From: Brevibacterium picturae
Lineage (GTDB): Bacteria > Actinomycetota > Actinomycetes > Actinomycetales > Brevibacteriaceae
Length of the DNA stretch: 64,000 bases
NCBI RefSeq assembly: GCF_900105045.1
Contig: NZ_LT629739.1
Span: 1,922,001-1,986,000, forward strand
Reading direction: 5' to 3'
The notes below the pieces were generated by a model. That model searched no databases. It saw nothing but the letters and a program-made list of their open reading frames with translations, and was not told the DNA's origin. Position numbers and translations under genes: made by a program. Numbering within the stretch: position 1 is the stretch's first letter; every line of letters starts with the position of its first letter. Shown here in pieces: positions 60,801 through 64,000 of the stretch.

Positions 60801-62044
60801 CGACTTCGACTCAGACAAGAGTCCGTGTCCCAGCTCAGGTCTACCTTCTGGCAGCAGTGATCTTCTGCCTCGGCACCAGCGAGTTCATGATCGCCGGAAT
60901 CCTCGAGCCCATCAGTGCGGATCTGCAGGTCAGCATCCCACAGGCCGGCTTGCTCATCACCGGATTCGCGGTGGGGATGATCGGTGGGGCACCGGCCATG
61001 GCGCTGCTGACGCTCAAGCTTCCCCGTCGGGCCACGATGATCATCTCGATCATTGCGTTCTCCGCACTGCACATCTTGGCCGCGCTGTCGCCGAGCTATT
61101 CGATCCTCATGGTCACCCGCGTCCTGGCGGCCATCGCCTGCGGAGGGTTCTGGGCAGTGGCCGCTGTCCATACGACGCGCATCGCCCCCGCCGAGGTGCA
61201 TGGTCGTGCCCTGGCCAGCCTCGTCGGCGGGCTGACCGTTGCCAACCTCGTGGGCGTGCCCTTGGGCACCTGGGTGGGTACGCAGTACGGATGGCGAGCG
61301 ACCTTCTGGGCCGTCGCCATCGTCACCGCACTCGCCGCGGTCCTCATCGCGCTCACAGTTCGGAACCCGGCGCATGAAGACACCGAGTCAAGCCAACACC
61401 TGCCCACTCTCCTCAAGGCCGAGCTCGCAGCGTTCAAGGGCCCACGAATCTGGCTGGCACTGGCAACGACCGCACTCTTCCAAGCCTCGGTCTTCGCCGC
61501 ATTCTCATATTTCTCGCCGCTGCTCACCCGAGTGGCGGGGATCTCACACGACCAGGTCCCCGGAGTCCTGGCTGCTTTCGGCATCGGTGCCTTCGTCGGA
61601 GTCATCGTGGGCGGACGCTTCGCCGATAGGAACATCTTCGGCAACATCATCGGCAGCCTCACGGCCCTGGCACTGAGTCTCTTCGCTCTGTGGCTGGTGG
61701 CCGATACCGGCTGGGCGGCGATCGTCATGATCGTCCTCATCGGTGCCAGCGGCTTCTCGATTGCGGGGGCGCTCAATTCCCGGGTATTCCAGATCGCCAC
61801 ACAGGCGCCGACCCTGGCGGCCAGCGTGAATACCTCGGCGTTCAACGTCGGCAATGCCGTCGGGCCTGCCCTCGGCGCCGCAGTCATCGCATTCGGATGG
61901 GGGTTCAAGGCTCCCGTCGTCGTCGCGATCGTCCTCGCGCTGGCCTCCCTCATCGTCGTCGCGGCTGCGATCCGAGTCGAACGAGTCTTGACCGCTCGTA
62001 TCGGTGTCGCGACCCCTGAAGAATCCTCAGACGCTGTCGCCTGA
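60797..62044 (+). CDS. MFS drug-efflux transporter (chloramphenicol-resistance Cml/Cmx type)
   Basis: This 415-residue DHA1-family protein has twelve helices. The opening FCLGTSEFMIAGILEPIS, GFAVGMIGGAPAMALLTLKL (motif A variant) and RVLAAIACGGFWAVA resemble actinobacterial chloramphenicol exporters and AraJ-like pumps. Proton antiport of hydrophobic drugs is the likely role, and the substrate is not proven. GTG start, 4-nt overlap with the TetR gene. It overlaps the convergent GbsR gene by 18 bp. Confidence 0.88.
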   Translation: MTTSTQTRVRVPAQVYLLAAVIFCLGTSEFMIAGILEPISADLQVSIPQAGLLITGFAVGMIGGAPAMALLTLKLPRRATMIISIIAFSALHILAALSPSYSILMVTRVLAAIACGGFWAVAAVHTTRIAPAEVHGRALASLVGGLTVANLVGVPLGTWVGTQYGWRATFWAVAIVTALAAVLIALTVRNPAHEDTESSQHLPTLLKAELAAFKGPRIWLALATTALFQASVFAAFSYFSPLLTRVAGISHDQVPGVLAAFGIGAFVGVIVGGRFADRNIFGNIIGSLTALALSLFALWLVADTGWAAIVMIVLIGASGFSIAGALNSRVFQIATQAPTLAASVNTSAFNVGNAVGPALGAAVIAFGWGFKAPVVVAIVLALASLIVVAAAIRVERVLTARIGVATPEESSDAVA

Positions 62045-62536
62045 CGCCTCCGATTCGGAGTACTCCCGGAGCAGCTGCTGAAGCCGATCGGTCATGAAGC
62101 GGTAGTACGCCTCCATCTGTTCGACCCGCCGACGCTGGACATGTGGCAACGTTCTGCCCTGATCCTGCACCGACTCCGCGAAATCCAGCAGTTGAGTCGT
62201 TGCCCGATACTGGTGGTCCAGGCATCCGATCCACGCGTCTGACCTCCAGCGATAGACAAATTGCCGCTGTCCCGGTTCTTTGAACCGTTCGATCACGCCG
62301 TTGTCGATGAGCAACCTCGTGGTCTCCGAGACAGAGCCTTTGCTCGCATCGAGAGCGTCTTGGAGCTGGGCCATGCTCAGCGGTGAATCACTGAGCATGA
62401 GAACGCCCGCCGCGCGACCTGCCATCGGGGGCCAGTTCATGGCCTCGCCGATCCGATGACTGAAACTCTCGATCAGCGACGCCTTCGCTGCCCGGTCATC
62501 TGTGTCTGCGAGCGCCGCCACGTCGAACTCCTTCAT
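62027..62536 (-). CDS. GbsR/MarR-family regulator
   Basis: This 169-residue protein has the GbsR winged helix: NWPPMAGRAAGVLMLSDSPL, then AQLQDALDASKGSVSETTRL and LIDNGVIERFKEPGQRQFVY. A helical dimer tail follows. GbsR-type proteins repress choline or glycine-betaine genes and sense choline. It is divergent from a GMC oxidoreductase, the family of choline dehydrogenases and oxidases, across several TGAAT/ATTCA sites. Confidence 0.87.
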   Translation of the reverse strand: MKEFDVAALADTDDRAAKASLIESFSHRIGEAMNWPPMAGRAAGVLMLSDSPLSMAQLQDALDASKGSVSETTRLLIDNGVIERFKEPGQRQFVYRWRSDAWIGCLDHQYRATTQLLDFAESVQDQGRTLPHVQRRRVEQMEAYYRFMTDRLQQLLREYSESEASGDSV

Positions 62537-62540
62537 AACA

Positions 62541-62579
62541 ATTCATTACTGAATGAACATTCACTGTTGACTGAATGTT
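62541..62579. promoter_or_regulatory. GbsR-type operators between the regulator and the GMC gene
   Basis: ATTCA-ttac-TGAAT (62541-62554) and AACATTCA-ctgttgac-TGAATGTT (62556-62579) are two perfect dyads built of the same ATTCA/TGAAT half-site. The four half-sites fill the sequence right next to the regulator's start. Confidence 0.75.
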
Positions 62580-62659
62580 GTGATGTACGTCATTGTAGTT
62601 GAAGAGCGGAACAATCCGCCACCCACTCCCAAGCTACCCGTTCTCAAGGAAGATGTGAC

Positions 62660-64000
62660 GTGAAAGAAGACAACTGGGACATCATCGTCATCGGCGCCGG
62701 CTCAGCAGGGGCGGCATTCGCGGTTCGATCGGCGGAGGAAGGGAAGCGTGTCCTCCTCATCGAAGCCGGGCATGACTATCGGTCGGCAGAGATGCACGAG
62801 GCGTGGAGATCACCGAACCCTGCAGTCGCGATCATGGAACCCGACGCCATAGAAGGAATGATGTGGACCGGTCTCAACGCAACCCGCACCGATTCTCAGC
62901 CCGAAGCAATGTACTGGAGAGGAAAGGGCGTGGGAGGAAGCTCGTCGGTCAACGGGCAGATTGCGATCCGTCCGCCGCTCGAGGATTTCGACGAATGGTC
63001 GAGGTCCGGGTGCGAGGGGTGGTCGGGTGCTGAGGTCCTGCCCTACTTCTCCAAACTCGAGAACGACGAAGACTTCGGCGCGTACGAATTTCACGGCGAT
63101 TCCGGGCCCACTCCCATCTACCGCGCGCCGCGCAACAGGTGGGGCGCAGTGGACACGGCACTGGCCGACTCAGCGTTGGCCGCCGGCCACCCCTGGGCCG
63201 CCGATGTCAATGCACCGCAGGCGACAGGTGTCTCTCCATACCCCATCAATTCTCATGATTCGCGCCGCGTCAGCGTCAACGACGCCTACCTCGAAGGCGC
63301 ACGTGGGCTGCCGACTCTCACCATCCTCGGCGAGGCGACCGTCGACCGCATCCTCTTCGAGAACTCGCGCGCGGTCGGTGTCAGCCTGCTCACCGGGGAG
63401 AACTCCGAGACTCGGTATGCGGACACCGTCGTCCTCAGCGCCGGGGTCATCCACTCACCGACGATCCTCCTACGATCTGGCATCGGCCCACACCACCAGC
63501 TGGAGTCTCTGGGCATCGACGTCCTCGCCGACCTTCCTGTGGGACAGGGCCTGCAGGACCATGCGATGGCGTCTATCACCCTTCCGCTCAATGACTCCTC
63601 GGGCATCTCGTCACCGGACGATCGCCACACGAATGTGTGCGTGCGCTGGTCCAGCGGCCCAGAAGAGGGGACCGAGATAGTTAGATACAACGATCTGATG
63701 TTCGTCTCGATGAACCAGAGCGTGATCTCCATGGCGACGGCGAACACAGGCGCCGAATACGGCGCCTTCGGGGTCTGGCTCAACCAGGCCGACTCCCGCG
63801 GCACGGTCACGTTGACTTCAGCTGACCCCCACGCACAACCTGCGGTCGCAGAACGGATGCTCTCCGAGACTGGCGACCGTGCCCGACTCCGTGCCGGTAT
63901 CCGGGCCGCAGTGAAACTGCTCGAACAGGACGCGACGCAGGCCATCCTCGGAGGATCCGTGAAGGACTGCAATGAAGAACTCTTCTCTGTCCTCGACGAC
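62660..64000 (+). CDS. GMC-family oxidoreductase (choline dehydrogenase/oxidase type), C-terminus beyond window
   Basis: The 447 visible codons start with the FAD-binding IIVIGAGSAGAAFAVR and LLIEAG. YWRGKGVGGSSSVNGQIAIR is the GMC signature 1, and TVVLSAGVIHSPTILLRSGI the second signature. The catalytic His/Asn region of the C-terminus is not in the window. The GbsR neighbour favours choline or another alcohol as substrate, giving betaine for osmoprotection. The GTG at 62660 follows AAGGA by 9 nt. Confidence 0.88.
   Translation, partial: MKEDNWDIIVIGAGSAGAAFAVRSAEEGKRVLLIEAGHDYRSAEMHEAWRSPNPAVAIMEPDAIEGMMWTGLNATRTDSQPEAMYWRGKGVGGSSSVNGQIAIRPPLEDFDEWSRSGCEGWSGAEVLPYFSKLENDEDFGAYEFHGDSGPTPIYRAPRNRWGAVDTALADSALAAGHPWAADVNAPQATGVSPYPINSHDSRRVSVNDAYLEGARGLPTLTILGEATVDRILFENSRAVGVSLLTGENSETRYADTVVLSAGVIHSPTILLRSGIGPHHQLESLGIDVLADLPVGQGLQDHAMASITLPLNDSSGISSPDDRHTNVCVRWSSGPEEGTEIVRYNDLMFVSMNQSVISMATANTGAEYGAFGVWLNQADSRGTVTLTSADPHAQPAVAERMLSETGDRARLRAGIRAAVKLLEQDATQAILGGSVKDCNEELFSVLDD

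Overview
The window is high-GC DNA from an actinobacterium, most likely a Brevibacterium-type member of the Micrococcales. This rests on gene content and order, not on a database search. The strongest marker is the cell-wall/kinase block fhaA-fhaB-pstP-rodA-pbpA-pknA-pknB, with a tRNA-Leu at one end and trpG, a class E sortase, crgA, a rhomboid protease and ppiA at the other. This arrangement is conserved beside the replication origin in Actinobacteria. Many starts are GTG or TTG, and many genes have a -10-like hexamer exactly 6-7 nt before the start codon, as in leaderless actinobacterial transcripts.

Layout. 1-2.2 kb: a truncated HAD phosphatase, an M50-type membrane peptidase and a LysE exporter. 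2.3-11.7 kb: a seven-gene minus-strand sugar operon (Gfo/Idh/MocA dehydrogenase, ribose-type ABC importer, two TIM-barrel epimerases/isomerases) divergent from a ROK repressor, with a palindromic operator between them. 11.9-17.5 kb: PhzF-like and ICMT-like proteins, a VOC/MarR pair, VanZ, a TetR/DUF1772 pair and a zinc alcohol dehydrogenase. 17.6-22.8 kb: a family-A polymerase-like protein, an AceE-type 2-oxoacid dehydrogenase E1 and a divergent Lrp regulator. 22.9-24.6 kb: a YCII/DGPF protein and its ECF42-type sigma factor behind a textbook ECF42 promoter. 24.6-27.7 kb: a CmtR-like metal sensor with a CDF transporter, and a SulP permease with a MerR regulator. 27.7-43.5 kb: tRNA-Leu(CAG) and the kinase/cell-wall block through ppiA. 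43.6-51.9 kb: an 11-mer-repeat membrane protein, a CynX-type MFS transporter, argS, a tricorn protease and a small membrane protein. 52.1-57.4 kb: a five-gene catabolic operon resembling cyclohexanecarboxylate degradation (BadI-, AliB-, BadH- and AliA-like enzymes plus TetR). 57.4-64 kb: a RibD-like reductase, DUF488, DinB and VOC proteins, a DUF5808 relic, a TetR/MFS drug-efflux pair, and a GbsR regulator divergent from a GMC (choline-oxidase-type) oxidoreductase that runs off the end.

Most regulators sit next to their likely targets, and nearly every such pair has a clear inverted repeat in the shared promoter. Several operators are read here directly from sequence. The least explained signals are a DnaA-box cluster with repeats between crgA and the rhomboid gene, a very over-represented oligomer (CGCCGAGGYG) across the window, long two-part hairpins between spaced convergent genes, and an unusually long acidic N-terminus on CrgA. 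I found no insertion sequence, prophage, CRISPR array or rRNA.
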